A stretch of 6,006 bases of DNA from Candidatus Brocadiaceae bacterium (GTDB lineage: Bacteria; Planctomycetota; Brocadiia; Brocadiales; Bathyanammoxibiaceae). The notes beneath the pieces were generated by a model, which saw nothing but the letters and a program-made list of their open reading frames with translations, made no database searches and was not told where the DNA came from. The position numbers and the translations under genes were made by a program. Below, one piece after another: positions 5,964 to 6,006 of the stretch (position 1 is the stretch's first letter; every line of letters starts with the position of its first letter). The stretch spans positions 1 to 6,006 of the forward strand of contig JASEHG010000127.1 of NCBI GenBank assembly GCA_030018855.1. The letters are read 5' to 3'.

Positions 5964-6006
5964 CATCCCATATTTAGACAAAAGAAGGCAACAGAAATAT
6001 GGGATG
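5964..6006. repeat. Inverted repeat downstream of the SUMF1-domain gene, cut by window edge
   Basis: Perfect 12-base arms CATCCCATATTT (5964-5975) and AAATATGGGATG (5995-6006) flank a 19-base loop. The right arm touches the last base, so the stem may be longer. It begins 28 bases after the stop and could end transcription or be a REP-like element. It shares the octamer CACATCCC (5962-5969) with the palindrome at 2984-2991. Confidence 0.6.

Overview
The window holds three leftward genes (cytochrome, aconitase, malate dehydrogenase) and one divergent rightward gene, with no RNA genes, insertion sequence or CRISPR array visible. The content is bacterial and fits an anaerobic or chemolithotrophic respirer: a membrane-anchored c-type cytochrome with eleven haem sites, an Aquifex-type aconitase, an LDH-like malate dehydrogenase, and an exported SUMF1-fold protein with zinc ribbons. 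Moderate GC and this gene style would suit Planctomycetota (perhaps anammox relatives), Nitrospirota or Desulfobacterota. I cannot settle the phylum from the window alone, so this is a guess.

Layout: (1) 1-948, minus: malate dehydrogenase, running off the left edge within a few codons of its expected end. (2) 945-2903, minus: aconitase, complete, overlapping mdh by four bases (ATGA), so the two TCA-cycle enzymes are almost certainly co-translated. Together they interconvert citrate/isocitrate and malate/oxaloacetate. (3) 2904-3028: a gene-free spacer filled by a large imperfect palindrome with a near-perfect 21-bp-arm hairpin at its core. (4) 3029-4219, minus: an undecahaem cytochrome that reads as a NapC/NrfH-like quinol-oxidising tetrahaem module fused to a hydroxylamine-oxidoreductase (HAO)-like heptahaem module. 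(5) 4220-4520: divergent regulatory region with plausible promoters both ways and two small palindromes. (6) 4521-5936, plus: an exported protein with two zinc-ribbon-like motifs, TPR, a charged helix and a degenerate SUMF1/FGE-sulfatase domain. (7) 5937-6006: tail with an inverted repeat that appears cut by the right edge.

The most interesting object is the cytochrome. It joins, in one polypeptide, the two parts that many bacteria encode as separate quinol-oxidising and HAO-type proteins. It carries a CX3CH motif at haem 1 and stops before the usual HAO haem 8 and cross-linking tyrosine region. The SUMF1 protein is also notable because the two copper-binding cysteines of true formylglycine-generating enzymes are replaced, arguing against that activity.
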